A stretch of 64,000 bases of DNA, taken from NCBI GenBank assembly GCA_004762155.1, contig SIHP01000009.1, positions 124,001 through 188,000 of the forward strand, read 5' to 3'. A program made the position numbers and the translations under genes. This DNA is from Flavobacteriaceae bacterium (GTDB lineage: Bacteria > Bacteroidota > Bacteroidia > Flavobacteriales > Flavobacteriaceae). Every line of letters begins with the position of its first letter. The stretch's first letter is position 1. Below the pieces are notes generated by a model that was given only the letters and a program-made list of their open reading frames with translations, made no database searches and was not told where the DNA came from. This document shows positions 42,016-51,169 of this stretch, one piece after another.

Positions 42016-42519
42016 TTAATGTAGACTAATGATTTTAGTCATTTTCCATGCTGAATTTTCTTTTTTCCAAATAATCATAAACTTTACAGGGATAGATTTT
42101 TGATTAGGTTCTCTATTATTAAAGAATTTATGATAGGCGATTTGAACTGCTCCGTAATTTTTAATAGGATATACTTCTACGCTTCCTTTTATTAAAGTAC
42201 GTTTTACTTTACCACAAATATTCTTTTTTATACCTTCTAAGATTTTATCTTTAGAAGTAGAGAGCCCACCTTTATCATGAAAAAATTCAATATCATTACT
42301 TAATATATCTCTTTGCGTTTTAATATCACAAATATTATAAGCGTTAAAGTATATACTGTCCATTTTAATAATTTCATTTTGCAATGTAATATTAGAAGGC
42401 TTGTATGCTTCTATTTCTTGTATTTGAGCATTTGTAAACCAAGAGCTAAACAAAGCGTATAAGAATAGTAAAAATTTAAAAAAGAAATTACCTTTAAAAT
42501 AATCAAAAAAATCTTTCAT
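42016..42519 (-). CDS. Secreted NTF2-like (DUF4440-type) protein
   Basis: A 167-aa protein with an N-terminal hydrophobic signal ending in S-W-F-T-N-A-Q. It has an NTF2-like domain: I-I-K-M-D-S-I-Y-F-N-A-Y-N, I-L-S-N-D-I-E-F-F-H-D-K-G-G-L, then V-Y-P-I-K-N-Y-G-A-V-Q-I-A-Y-H-K-F and W-K-M-T-K-I-I-S. Last gene of the PadR-PspC operon, 13 bp after the PspC-domain gene. No catalytic residues can be assigned. Confidence 0.8.
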   Translation of the reverse strand: MKDFFDYFKGNFFFKFLLFLYALFSSWFTNAQIQEIEAYKPSNITLQNEIIKMDSIYFNAYNICDIKTQRDILSNDIEFFHDKGGLSTSKDKILEGIKKNICGKVKRTLIKGSVEVYPIKNYGAVQIAYHKFFNNREPNQKSIPVKFMIIWKKENSAWKMTKIISLH

Positions 42520-42532
42520 AGTTTTTGTTTTA

Positions 42533-44500
42533 TTACCAAGTTTTAAAGTCTAATTCGTCATCATTATATCTTCTAACAAAACCTTTTGGTATTGTTTTTA
42601 AAGTGTTTTTAGAAATAGTAACAGCTCCATTATAACCATCATTAGTGTCGATTTTTAATGATAAATTTTTAATTTGATTCTTTCCATCGAATTTAGAGCT
42701 AACTATATTAATGTCTATATTTCTTTTACTCTTAAACCATTTAATAAGTCTGTTTAACTCTTCTTTAGTTGTTTTTTTGTCTATAATAAATTCCGCTTTA
42801 TAATCATTAATGGTAGAATCAAATAAAAAGCTTAGTTCATTATCGTTATTTGTATTTGTAGATTCTTCATTATTATCATCTTTTATGCTTTCTGAAGAAC
42901 AATCTGTACATTCAAACCCTTTAGAGGTCATTTTAAATTGATGTCCTGCCATTTCTCTATCATAAATGTCATCTGTATTATCAATACCATATAAAAACTT
43001 TTTAGATGATTTTTCAAAGTAAATAGAAGTTTCTTTTGGTATATAAAGTGTAGCTTTTATTTCTTCATCTTTATACATGTTTTTGTATTCACTTAAAAAG
43101 TAAGCGTTAAAAATAATTTTATTATCAATAACATTAAACTCATAATTAATGTTTTCAGCATTTTTTAAAGCATCTTGTCTCTTTCTACCTTGTCCAATTT
43201 TCTTTAATTGAATGTATGCTTTTCCTGTTTCACTTTCTTTAATGTTTATTGTTACATCGTTAGAATATTTTAGTTTTTCATCATCTAAGTTTACTTCAAT
43301 AGCATTATTTCTGTGAGATAAATTATGATTATAATATATGTCATCATTGTTTTCTACAGCAATCTTAAGAGGGATATTACTGTTATATGTAATCTCTTTT
43401 TTAATAACTTTAGTAGCATCTTGAGCGTGAGAAGAAGCGTATTCTATTCCAGCAAAGCTTGTACCTAAAAGCGATACAATCCAAAGACCTAAAAGAGATA
43501 ATGATGTTGTTGTATTGATTTTTTTTATGTTAGGTGATAAAATTCTAAGCCCAAGAATAAATAAAACAAAGAAAGGTATTCCTATTAATAATAATAAAAA
43601 CAATGTAAGGAGCCACTTTGGTAGTATAGAGTCGTAAAAGAATATAGGATAATGAATAAAATCATTATCGAAGTCTAAAATTTCAATACTTCCAACAGAA
43701 AACATCCCAAATACTATGCTTATTAATGCTATACCAGAAATAAATAATAATAGTCCACCTAAAAACTTACCAAAAACTTTAAAAATGGCACTAAAAATTT
43801 TACCAACAGTTTCTAAAAAATCTTGAAGACCAGATTTTGTTTGCATACGAAGTTTATCGTAATCTGCGCTAGAAATTTTTTCAGAAAGGTCATTAGCACC
43901 ATCTTTAAACTTTAATGATAGGTTTTCAATCTCGTCACGAATTTTTTTTTCAATGTTTCCTATATTAACAGGCTCTCCTTCCATTTGAAGCTTTTCGGAT
44001 GTTGTTTTTGCTTCTGGTAATAAAATCCAAAGAATAATATATATGAAAAGAGGAAATCCACTAAAAGTTAAAACGATAAAAGCTAAACGAATCCAAATTG
44101 TATCTACAGCTAAGTAATGCGCAAGACCAGCACAAACACCACCTAGAAACTTATCATCTCCATCTCGAAACAATTTTTTAGTATTTGTTTTTTTACGTTT
44201 ATAGCTTGTTTTGTTTTCACTATAAGTTTCTTCGTCATCAGAATAATCTTCTGGTTGTCCCATAATAACAATGATTTCCTCAATGTCATTTTCGTTTACA
44301 ACCTGACGAACATCTTTTATTTTTTCTGATAAAAGTTCGCTAATTCTTGCTTCAATATCTGAAATTATTTCATCTTTTCCTTGTGGATCGTCACTTAAAG
44401 AACGGGAAACAGCATCGAGGTATCGATTTAGTTTTTGAAAAGCATTTTCATCTATATGAAAAAACAGTCCGCCTAAGTTTATGTTAATAGTTTTATTCAT
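42533..44500 (-). CDS. PspC-domain membrane protein with C-terminal extension
   Basis: A 655-aa protein. The N-terminal 110 residues are cytosolic (I-N-L-G-G-L-F-F-H-I-D-E-N-A, then S-D-I-E-A-R-I-S-E-L-L-S-E). The PspC domain at about 112-170 reads G-V-C-A-G-L-A-H-Y-L-A-V-D-T-I-W-I-R-L and continues into a membrane segment. Three or four more segments follow between 235 and 350, and then a long extracytoplasmic beta-rich domain. Its start overlaps the PadR gene by 8 bp, so the two are coupled. PspC proteins monitor envelope stress; the PadR protein probably represses the operon. Confidence 0.9.
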   Translation of the reverse strand: MNKTININLGGLFFHIDENAFQKLNRYLDAVSRSLSDDPQGKDEIISDIEARISELLSEKIKDVRQVVNENDIEEIIVIMGQPEDYSDDEETYSENKTSYKRKKTNTKKLFRDGDDKFLGGVCAGLAHYLAVDTIWIRLAFIVLTFSGFPLFIYIILWILLPEAKTTSEKLQMEGEPVNIGNIEKKIRDEIENLSLKFKDGANDLSEKISSADYDKLRMQTKSGLQDFLETVGKIFSAIFKVFGKFLGGLLLFISGIALISIVFGMFSVGSIEILDFDNDFIHYPIFFYDSILPKWLLTLFLLLLIGIPFFVLFILGLRILSPNIKKINTTTSLSLLGLWIVSLLGTSFAGIEYASSHAQDATKVIKKEITYNSNIPLKIAVENNDDIYYNHNLSHRNNAIEVNLDDEKLKYSNDVTINIKESETGKAYIQLKKIGQGRKRQDALKNAENINYEFNVIDNKIIFNAYFLSEYKNMYKDEEIKATLYIPKETSIYFEKSSKKFLYGIDNTDDIYDREMAGHQFKMTSKGFECTDCSSESIKDDNNEESTNTNNDNELSFLFDSTINDYKAEFIIDKKTTKEELNRLIKWFKSKRNIDINIVSSKFDGKNQIKNLSLKIDTNDGYNGAVTISKNTLKTIPKGFVRRYNDDELDFKTW

Positions 44501-44837
44501 TTTCAGTTGATTTTGTACTTGTTACTTGGTTTACAGCGTTTACTAAATTGTTCCAGGTTTTATCTAATTCTTTTAAAAAAAGTTTACCATTGTTTGTTAA
44601 AACATAATATTTTCTTGGTGGTCCAGAGGTTGACTCTTCCCATCTGTAGCTTAATAAGCCGGCGTTTTTTAATCTAGTTAATAAAGGGTAAATTGTTCCT
44701 TCAACTACTATCATATGTGCCGTTTTAAGTGTGCTAAGTATTTCTGAAGTATATGCATCTCCATTTTCTAATATAGATAAGATGCAGTACTCTAAAACAC
44801 CCTTTCGCATTTGAGCTTTTGTATTTTCTATTTTCAT
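44493..44837 (-). CDS. PadR family transcriptional regulator
   Basis: A 114-aa winged-helix repressor. The PadR core is clear: L-E-Y-C-I-L-S-I-L-E-N-G-D-A-Y-T-S-E-I-L, then V-V-E-G-T-I-Y-P-L-L-T-R-L-K-N-A-G-L-L, then G-P-P-R-K-Y-Y-V-L-T-N-N-G. It is coupled to the PspC gene by an 8-bp overlap. An almost perfect 12-bp dyad over the promoter at 45328-45352 is its likely operator, so the operon should be autoregulated. Confidence 0.93.
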   Translation of the reverse strand: MKIENTKAQMRKGVLEYCILSILENGDAYTSEILSTLKTAHMIVVEGTIYPLLTRLKNAGLLSYRWEESTSGPPRKYYVLTNNGKLFLKELDKTWNNLVNAVNQVTSTKSTENE

Positions 44838-44849
44838 TGAGAGTGTTTA

Positions 44850-45278
44850 TTATTTTAAAAAATTAATTGTAAAAGGATACTTATATAGTTCTCCATCATT
44901 TGCTTTCATTGAAGCAATAATAATTAATGCTATTTTAATAAGACTTACAATTCCTACAGCAGAAGCAATTCCAAAAAAACTAAATATATTATTATGTGAA
45001 AAATCATTTTCAAAATCAAGATGTACACCATCAAAAAAATTAAAAAAACTTCCGAAGAAAAAAGAAAAGAAAGAAGCACCTAATATAAATAGGTATATAG
45101 CAAAACTAATGTTAAAGTTTACAGCTTCCTTACCATGTTTGTCTAAAAAAGAACTTTTTTCTTTTTGTGTTTGCCATAGAATTAATGGGGTAATAATGCT
45201 TCCTAATGGAAATACATATCCAACAAAAGAAGATATATGTATTAAAAAAGCGTTTGTATTATCGTTATTTTTTCTCAT
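44850..45278 (-). CDS. DUF4870 (Tic20-like) membrane protein
   Basis: A 142-aa protein with three membrane segments: F-L-I-H-I-S-S-F-V-G-Y-V-F-P-L-G-S-I-I-T-P-L-I-L-W, then K-E-A-V-N-F-N-I-S-F-A-I-Y, then I-V-S-L-I-K-I-A-L-I-I-I-A-S. This is the DUF4870 pattern including the conserved H-G-K-E-A-V-N-F. First gene of the PadR-PspC operon, 12 bp before padR. Confidence 0.87.
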   Translation of the reverse strand: MRKNNDNTNAFLIHISSFVGYVFPLGSIITPLILWQTQKEKSSFLDKHGKEAVNFNISFAIYLFILGASFFSFFFGSFFNFFDGVHLDFENDFSHNNIFSFFGIASAVGIVSLIKIALIIIASMKANDGELYKYPFTINFLK

Positions 45279-45298
45279 GGTTTATGTTTTATATACTA

Positions 45299-45352
45299 CT
45301 ATACTATGCAAATATATGTATAATAAATAGTATTATGCAATGCATAGTACTA
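45299..45352 (-). promoter_or_regulatory. Promoter and probable PadR operator
   Basis: The -7 box TATATTTG lies at 45309-45316 (minus strand). TAGTATTATGCA and TGCATAGTACTA at 45328-45352 form a dyad with 11 of 12 paired positions and a one-base centre. A third half-site, ACTATGCA, lies at 45303-45310 over the -7 box. Binding would block both promoter elements. Confidence 0.7.
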
Positions 45353-45431
45353 AAAATTAACAAATTTTAACATTTGGTAGGGGTTTTTCTATACTATAAA
45401 AAGAGTAAATTGCAGATAAATAAAGAAGTAG

Positions 45432-45884
45432 ATGAAGTTTACAGTGAAAAAAATAAATGCATTTTTATTATTTAAATTACCAATAGCTTTTATTGCGGGA
45501 GTAAGGCTTAGGTCTATATCTGATGATAAAGCAATAGTACAAGTAAAATATAGGTGGGTTAATCAAAATCCATTTAAATCTATGTTTTGGGCAGTTCAAG
45601 GTATGGCTTCAGAACTTACAACAGGTATTTTGGTAATGCAGTCAATTTATGCATCAGAATTAAAGATTTCAATGTTAGTTACCAATATGAGTGCTACTTT
45701 TCATAAAAAAGCAAAAGGGAAAATACTTTTTGAGTGTTGCGATGGTGCTAAAATAAACTTGGCTATTAAAAAAGCTATTGATACTAAAGAGGGGCAGGTT
45801 ATAGTATTAAATTCGAAAGGAATTAATGAACAAGGAGTTGTTGTTTCTGAGTTTAAATATGAATGGAGTTTAAAAGTTAAATAA
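45432..45884 (+). CDS. DUF4442 hotdog-fold protein
   Basis: A 150-aa protein that fits DUF4442: F-L-L-F-K-L-P-I-A-F-I-A-G-V-R-L-R-S-I, then Y-R-W-V-N-Q-N-P-F-K-S-M-F-W-A-V-Q-G-M-A-S-E-L-T-T-G and F-H-K-K-A-K-G-K-I-L-F-E-C. The family is related to acyl-CoA thioesterases; the substrate is unknown. It is followed 43 bp later by the AIM24-type gene, probably in one operon. Confidence 0.85.
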   Translation: MKFTVKKINAFLLFKLPIAFIAGVRLRSISDDKAIVQVKYRWVNQNPFKSMFWAVQGMASELTTGILVMQSIYASELKISMLVTNMSATFHKKAKGKILFECCDGAKINLAIKKAIDTKEGQVIVLNSKGINEQGVVVSEFKYEWSLKVK

Positions 45885-45927
45885 ACTAATTAAATAGAGA
45901 ACTAATTTTTAATATAAGAAGAAAAAA

Positions 45928-46725
45928 ATGAATGCACATGAGATAGATTACCAAGTTTTTGGAGAAGAAATGCAATATGTAGAAATAGAATTAGATCCTC
46001 AAGAAGGAGTCGTAGCTGAAAGCGGGAGTTTTATGATGATGGATAGTCCTATAAAGATGAATACAATTTTTGGTGATGGTTCTAATCAAGAGAAAGGACT
46101 TTTAGGTAAGATTTTTTCTGCTGGAAAAAGAATATTAACAGGAGAAGGTTTGTTTATGACAGTTTTTACAAATCATGGTCATGGAAAAAGTAAAGTTTCA
46201 TTTGCGTCTCCATATCCTGGTAAAATTATACCGATTGATTTGTCTGAGTTTGGAGGAAAATTCATTTGTCAAAAAGATGCTTTTTTATGCGCAGCAAAAG
46301 GTGTTTCAGTAGGGATTGAATTTTCTAAAAAATTAGGAAGAAGTCTTTTTGGTGGAGAAGGGTTTATAATGCAGAAAATGGAAGGAGATGGAATGGGATT
46401 TATTCATGCAGGAGGTACTATGGCAAAAAAGGTCTTACAACGTGGAGAAACTTTAAAAGTAGATACAGGTTGTATTGTTGGTTTTACACAAGATGTAAAT
46501 TATGATATCGAGTTTGTTGGAGGTATAAAGAATACGATTTTTGGAGGTGAAGGGTTATTTTTCGCTACACTTCAGGGGCCAGGTACTGTATATGTTCAAT
46601 CCTTACCTTTTAGTAGATTAGCGGGTAGAGTATTGTCAATGGTTCCTAAAAATGGTGGAGATAGAGGAGAAGGTAGTCTTTTAGGTGGATTAGGTAATAT
46701 TTTGGATGGTGATAATAAGTTTTAA
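45928..46725 (+). CDS. AIM24 / TIGR00266 family protein
   Basis: A 265-aa protein with the family's repeated strand-Gly pattern: E-V-A-E-S-G-S-F-M-M-M-D-like start, G-L-L-G-K-I-F-S-A-G-K-R-I-L-T-G-E-G-L-F-M-T, I-G-E-F-S-K-K-L-G-R-S-L-F-G-G-E-G-F-type loops, then G-L-F-F-A-T-L-Q-G-P-G-T-V-Y-V-Q-S-L-P-F-S-R. It has no signal peptide. The role in bacteria is not established; mitochondrial AIM24 is linked to respiratory complex assembly. Confidence 0.92.
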   Translation: MNAHEIDYQVFGEEMQYVEIELDPQEGVVAESGSFMMMDSPIKMNTIFGDGSNQEKGLLGKIFSAGKRILTGEGLFMTVFTNHGHGKSKVSFASPYPGKIIPIDLSEFGGKFICQKDAFLCAAKGVSVGIEFSKKLGRSLFGGEGFIMQKMEGDGMGFIHAGGTMAKKVLQRGETLKVDTGCIVGFTQDVNYDIEFVGGIKNTIFGGEGLFFATLQGPGTVYVQSLPFSRLAGRVLSMVPKNGGDRGEGSLLGGLGNILDGDNKF

Positions 46726-46846
46726 AAGTATTGTTTTTTTAAGGGTAATTATATGTTTATTATTTAATAGAAAAGTAAAAATTAAAACACTAAGCTTATT
46801 TTGATTTATCAGAAGAAGTATATTTATAAAAATAGTATTATAAAAT

Positions 46847-46874
46847 AAAAAGACCGCTAACTAGCGGTCTTTTT
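46847..46874. terminator. Bidirectional terminator
   Basis: Stem AAAAAGACCGCTA/TAGCGGTCTTTTT between convergent genes. Confidence 0.92.
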
Positions 46875-46897
46875 ATTTTATAAATTTGATGTGTTAT

Positions 46898-48292
46898 TTA
46901 TATATCTAAAGCATCAAAAATTTCCTCTAATTTATCTCCATCACTAGGTCTAGGAGCATTTGCAGAAACTATATTTCCGTCAGGATCAATTATTATAAAT
47001 CTAGGTAATCCTTTTATTAAATAATCTTGAGTAAATTTTAAATCTGTAGGTTTATCTCCTGCAAATAATTGTATACCTGTCATCTCTTTGTCTTCAATGG
47101 TTTGTTTCCATTTTTTCTTTAAGTTTTCAGAGTCTACATTAATACTAACAAATTCAATGTTTTTACCGTGGTATTGTTGTTCAAATCTTTTTAAGATAGG
47201 GATTTCTTTTTTACAAAAACCACACCAAGTAGCCCAAACATCTATGTATAAATATTTTCCTTTTCCAATTAAATCATCTAAAGAAGTTTTACCTCCTTTA
47301 TAGTTCTCATAGTTTTCAAACTTTGGAGAAGGTTCTCCTCTTGCAGTTAATTTTAGTTTTTGATAACTATCAGTAATTGTTTTTTCATGTTCTTTATTTG
47401 TTGAATAAGCCATGAATTTTTTATAATACTCATTTAAGTTTTCAGTATATGTAATACTACTTTCAGCTAATTTGTAAATTAGATCATTTTTGATTAAAGT
47501 ATCTGTAACCTCTGTATGAATAGTTTCAAGGTGAGTTAAATCAAAATCACCATCTTTAATCTTTCTTTTACTAGCTAAGTCTTTTAATTTTTCTTCAATT
47601 AATATTCTATATTGACGAGAAAAAACATAATCTTCTCCTTCGTTATAACTAACTGCATCAATAATACTATTAGGGAAGTTATCAGAAACAACAAACTCAT
47701 CATCACCATATAAAAGTCTATGGTAACCTTGATAGTTGTTTAAGTTTCTAGTAAATTCATGATGAATATTTCTTAATTCTTTCTTTTTAAAATCTTCTGG
47801 TATCTCAGGTGCATTAACCATGTCTTCCAAAGTAGACTTGTATTCATCTATTTTACTTAGGAATTCACCTTCATTTAAAGAGAATAATTTATTCGCATTA
47901 CCAAGTATTAAACCAAACTTTTTAGTTCGCTCACTTAAGTAAGTGTTTATTTTTCCGTTAGTACCTTTAAAAACAGGAGCTTCTGTTCTCTTTTTAGCAT
48001 CAACAACAAAATCTGTCTTACTTTCTGGTGTTATATATAAAGGTACTGGTCTTTTACCAACTTTTAATATGTAGTTACCTGATTTAATATCGGTTAAAGT
48101 GTCTGAAAATGTACCTGTTTTACGATCAAAACGAACCTTTTTCTCATAGTTATAACCTATTAAGGTCATAGTTCTACTTTTAAAATTATCAATCTTTCCA
48201 GATATAGTTGTGTAATTTTTCTTTGGTTCTACTTTTTCACCACAAGCGGTAAGTATAACTCCAGCTACTATTAAAAGTAAAATTTTCTTCAT
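46898..48292 (-). CDS. TlpA-like thioredoxin-domain lipoprotein
   Basis: A 464-aa protein with a lipoprotein signal (M-K-K-I-L-L-L-I-V-A-G-V-I-L-T-A-C-G). An N-terminal beta domain of the DUF4369 kind (I-S-G-K-I-D-N-F, T-L-I-G-Y) and a helical middle follow. The C-terminal thioredoxin fold starts near residue 325, with redox motif W-A-T-W-C-G-F-C-K-K-E-I-P and the cis-Pro in G-L-P-R-F-I-I-I-D-P-D-G. It should reduce or isomerise disulfides in the periplasm. Flavobacteria carry many paralogues, and the partner is unknown. Confidence 0.92.
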   Translation of the reverse strand: MKKILLLIVAGVILTACGEKVEPKKNYTTISGKIDNFKSRTMTLIGYNYEKKVRFDRKTGTFSDTLTDIKSGNYILKVGKRPVPLYITPESKTDFVVDAKKRTEAPVFKGTNGKINTYLSERTKKFGLILGNANKLFSLNEGEFLSKIDEYKSTLEDMVNAPEIPEDFKKKELRNIHHEFTRNLNNYQGYHRLLYGDDEFVVSDNFPNSIIDAVSYNEGEDYVFSRQYRILIEEKLKDLASKRKIKDGDFDLTHLETIHTEVTDTLIKNDLIYKLAESSITYTENLNEYYKKFMAYSTNKEHEKTITDSYQKLKLTARGEPSPKFENYENYKGGKTSLDDLIGKGKYLYIDVWATWCGFCKKEIPILKRFEQQYHGKNIEFVSINVDSENLKKKWKQTIEDKEMTGIQLFAGDKPTDLKFTQDYLIKGLPRFIIIDPDGNIVSANAPRPSDGDKLEEIFDALDI

Positions 48293-48340
48293 GATGTGAT
48301 ATTTATGGGGTAAATATTATTATAATATATAAATAAGTTT

Positions 48341-48348
48341 CGAAAATA
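48341..48348 (-). promoter_or_regulatory. Candidate -7 box of the TlpA-like gene
   Basis: TATTTTCG on the minus strand, one mismatch to TAnnTTTG, 49 bp before the start. Confidence 0.35.
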
Positions 48349-48569
48349 GTTTTTTTTGGGTAAAACTCAAAGATTTTAACGAAAAAAAACTATTAAGCAT
48401 GTTCTTAATAAAAGTAAATATAGATATAATAAATAAATTTCACCAATGTTTTTTTAATGAAACACTATATTTTTTATTTAATTTTGATGTTTTATGAGTT
48501 TTTTGCAGAAATTTGAATTCTAAATTTACGGCAAAACAGCTATAATAATAGTTTAAATGTATGATTAGT

Positions 48570-49370
48570 ATGAAAGTAGTATTGGTAACAGGAGCTTCTT
48601 CTGGTATAGGAAAGGCAATTGCAGGTTTTTTACATGAACAAAAATATATTGTTTATGGTACAAGTAGAAATCCAGAAAAGGTTACAAATGTTCCTTTTAA
48701 GATGGTTTCTCTTGATGTTTTGGATGTTTTATCAATTAAAAAAGCTGTGAAAACGATTATTGCTAATGAAGGTCGATTAGATGTTTTAATCAATAATGCA
48801 GGGAAAGGAATTACTGGAGCTATTGAAGATACACCAACTGATGAAATGAAAGCTAATTTTGATACAAATTTCTTTGGACCAATTGAAGTTATGAAAGCTG
48901 TCTTACCACAAATGAGAGCTCAAAAATCAGGTAAGATTATAAATATTACTTCAATAGCCGGTTATATGGGGTTGCCTTTCAGAGGGATTTATTCGGCAAG
49001 TAAAGGAGCTCTAGAGTTGATTACAGAAGCAACTAATATGGAAGTTAAAAATTTTGGTATTAATGTAATTAATGTTGCTCCAGGAGATTTTTCAACAAAT
49101 ATAGCTTCAGGACGTTATCATACACCTGTTTTTGAAGGTTCTGCGTACAAGCAAAAATATGAAGAAAACTTAGCCTTAATGGATGGGCATGTAAATGAAG
49201 GAATGGATCCTTTAGTTATGGCAAAAGGTATTTATGATATTTTAAATACAAAAAAGCCAAAAATTCATTATAAGATTGGAGGTTTTATGGAAAAGTTTTC
49301 TATTGTATTAAAAAGAGTTTTACCAGATACTTGGTACGAAAAGTTGTTAATGAATCATTATAAGTTATAA
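48570..49370 (+). CDS. SDR family oxidoreductase
   Basis: A 266-aa classical short-chain dehydrogenase. It has the cofactor loop T-G-A-S-S-G-I-G near residue 8, N-N-A-G near 80, and the catalytic Ser of I-T-S-I-A-G with Y-S-A-S-K near 145-150. T-S-R-N-P after the second strand suggests NADP preference. The substrate is unknown. The ATG at 48570 was preferred to 48561 because it starts directly at the first beta strand (M-K-V-V-L-V-T-G). Its end overlaps the convergent HAD gene by 6 bp. Confidence 0.92.
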   Translation: MKVVLVTGASSGIGKAIAGFLHEQKYIVYGTSRNPEKVTNVPFKMVSLDVLDVLSIKKAVKTIIANEGRLDVLINNAGKGITGAIEDTPTDEMKANFDTNFFGPIEVMKAVLPQMRAQKSGKIINITSIAGYMGLPFRGIYSASKGALELITEATNMEVKNFGINVINVAPGDFSTNIASGRYHTPVFEGSAYKQKYEENLALMDGHVNEGMDPLVMAKGIYDILNTKKPKIHYKIGGFMEKFSIVLKRVLPDTWYEKLLMNHYKL

Positions 49371-50174
49371 CAGGTTCTTTTCTTTTATTAATTGATCTAA
49401 AATATATTCAACACCATAATTCATGTTGTCTTTTGTGCTAAATTGTGCTGTTTGTTTTACTAAAGGATGAGCATTTTCCATGGCGTAACTGTGGTAAGAA
49501 GCTTCTAACATTTCAATATCATTAATATAGTCGCCAAAAGCCATAGTATTGTTGCTACTAATATTATACAGTTTTTGAATTAGTTGAATAGCATAACCTT
49601 TATTAGCATTGTTTTCAGAAATATCTACCCAATGCGTTGTAGAAACTTTTACTTTAAACTCATTTTCTAATTGTTTTAAATGTGGATATAGGTGTTTTTC
49701 TGAATTAATTTCATGATAAATAGCGATCTTACAAATAGGTTCTTTAATTTCATCGATATTATTTATAATTTCATAACTATTATAATACTCTTCTAAGAGG
49801 TTGAGTAATTTTTTAGATTTGCTTTTTGTGTAAGCTTTATTTTGAGTACAATAAAGAGTATTTGCTTCGGGTAAGGTTTTTAATATTTTGTTGATGTGTT
49901 TTAGGCTATCTTTCTTCATTGGAGTGGAAAGTAACTTTTTATTATCTTTTATAACTAAGCTGCCATTTTCAGCAACAATAATAATTTCATCCTTTATACT
50001 TTTTAATTTATCTAAAACACTGTAAAGCGGTCTTCCTGTAGCTACAACAAAAATAATGTTATGTTTTTTTAGTTCTTCAAATTGTTTAAAAAATAAAGAA
50101 CTAACCTCATGATCAGGATTCAGTAAAGTACCATCCATATCCGTAACTACCATTTTTACATCACTTAATTTCAT
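49365..50174 (-). CDS. Cof-type HAD-IIB phosphatase
   Basis: A 269-aa protein with HAD motif I V-T-D-M-D-G-T-L-L near residue 10, motif II V-A-T-G-R-P, and motifs III/IV with Lys in N-A-N-K-G-Y-A and G-D-Y-I-N-D-I-E-M-L near 215. The C2B-type cap lies between. It should dephosphorylate small sugar phosphates or cofactors such as pyridoxal or flavin phosphates; the substrate cannot be told. Confidence 0.92.
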   Translation of the reverse strand: MKLSDVKMVVTDMDGTLLNPDHEVSSLFFKQFEELKKHNIIFVVATGRPLYSVLDKLKSIKDEIIIVAENGSLVIKDNKKLLSTPMKKDSLKHINKILKTLPEANTLYCTQNKAYTKSKSKKLLNLLEEYYNSYEIINNIDEIKEPICKIAIYHEINSEKHLYPHLKQLENEFKVKVSTTHWVDISENNANKGYAIQLIQKLYNISSNNTMAFGDYINDIEMLEASYHSYAMENAHPLVKQTAQFSTKDNMNYGVEYILDQLIKEKNLL

Positions 50175-50194
50175 TGTTGCTTGTTTTAATAAAA

Positions 50195-50202
50195 CAAATG
50201 TA
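50195..50202 (-). promoter_or_regulatory. -7 box of the HAD gene
   Basis: TACATTTG on the minus strand, 21 bp before the start. Confidence 0.55.
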
Positions 50203-50313
50203 AAGGTTGTATGTTTTAAACAATCTTACTTACTATTAAATAATTACTAATTTTAATACCTGTAAGAAGTTGTTTTTTTTAATATAGAATTTTAAAGAAA
50301 AGCTTTTATATTG

Positions 50314-50321
50314 TAAGTTTG
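50314..50321 (+). promoter_or_regulatory. -7 box of the transaldolase gene
   Basis: TAAGTTTG, a perfect TAnnTTTG match, 35 bp before the start. Confidence 0.62.
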
Positions 50322-50356
50322 CACAACATCAATATCAACTTAAAAAAATAGAATTA

Positions 50357-51010
50357 ATGAAGTTTTTCATAGATACAGCAAACTTAGATCAAATTAAAGA
50401 AGCACAAGCTTTAGGTATTTTAGACGGAGTAACTACAAATCCATCTTTAATGGCTAAAGAAGGAATTACTGGTGAAGCCAATATTATTAATCATTATAAA
50501 GAAATTTGTGAGATAGTTGAAGGCGATGTTTCTGCAGAAGTTATTGCTACTGATTTTGATGGCATGGTTAAAGAAGGAGAGGCTTTAGCAGCTTTGAATC
50601 CTCAAATTGTAGTAAAATTACCAATGATTAAAGATGGAATTAAAGCATGTAAGTATTTTTCTGATAAAGGAATTAAAACAAATGTAACTTTAGTGTTTTC
50701 TGCTGGTCAAGCATTATTAGCAGCTAAGGCTGGAGCAACTTATGTTTCTCCATTTATTGGTCGTTTAGATGATATTTCTACAGATGGAATGAATTTAATT
50801 GAAGAGATTCGTTTGATTTTTGATAATTATATGTTTAATACAGAAATTTTAGCAGCATCTGTTCGTCATACAATGCATATTATCAACTGTGCTAAAGTAG
50901 GTGCTGATGTTATGACCGGACCTTTGAGTGCTATTGAAGGATTATTAAAGCATCCTTTAACTGATAGTGGTTTGGCTAAATTTTTAGCAGATTATAAAAA
51001 AGGAAACTAA
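50357..51010 (+). CDS. tal: Transaldolase / fructose-6-phosphate aldolase family protein
   Basis: A 217-aa member of the short TalC/FSA group. It has D6 in [16 protein letters not shown] near residue 25, and Schiff-base Lys 87 in [17 protein letters not shown] and [11 protein letters not shown] follow. It transfers dihydroxyacetone units in the non-oxidative pentose phosphate pathway. It is monocistronic, with its own promoter. FSA activity rather than transaldolase activity cannot be excluded from the sequence. Confidence 0.93.
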   Translation: MKFFIDTANLDQIKEAQALGILDGVTTNPSLMAKEGITGEANIINHYKEICEIVEGDVSAEVIATDFDGMVKEGEALAALNPQIVVKLPMIKDGIKACKYFSDKGIKTNVTLVFSAGQALLAAKAGATYVSPFIGRLDDISTDGMNLIEEIRLIFDNYMFNTEILAASVRHTMHIINCAKVGADVMTGPLSAIEGLLKHPLTDSGLAKFLADYKKGN

Positions 51011-51131
51011 TTTTTTTGATTGATAGTTTTAATAAATTTTCAATCTTAATAAAATATTAAAGTTAGGTAATTATAAAGGTGTTTGTCTTTTTAGTTTCCT
51101 AACTTTTTTGTTGATATAAGGTATTAAGTTA

Positions 51132-51139
51132 TAACTTTA
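51132..51139 (+). promoter_or_regulatory. Candidate -7 box of menD
   Basis: TAACTTTA, one mismatch to TAnnTTTG, 30 bp before the start. Confidence 0.4.
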
Positions 51140-51169
51140 CATCTTGAAAATTTTTCAAGGTTGTAATTG

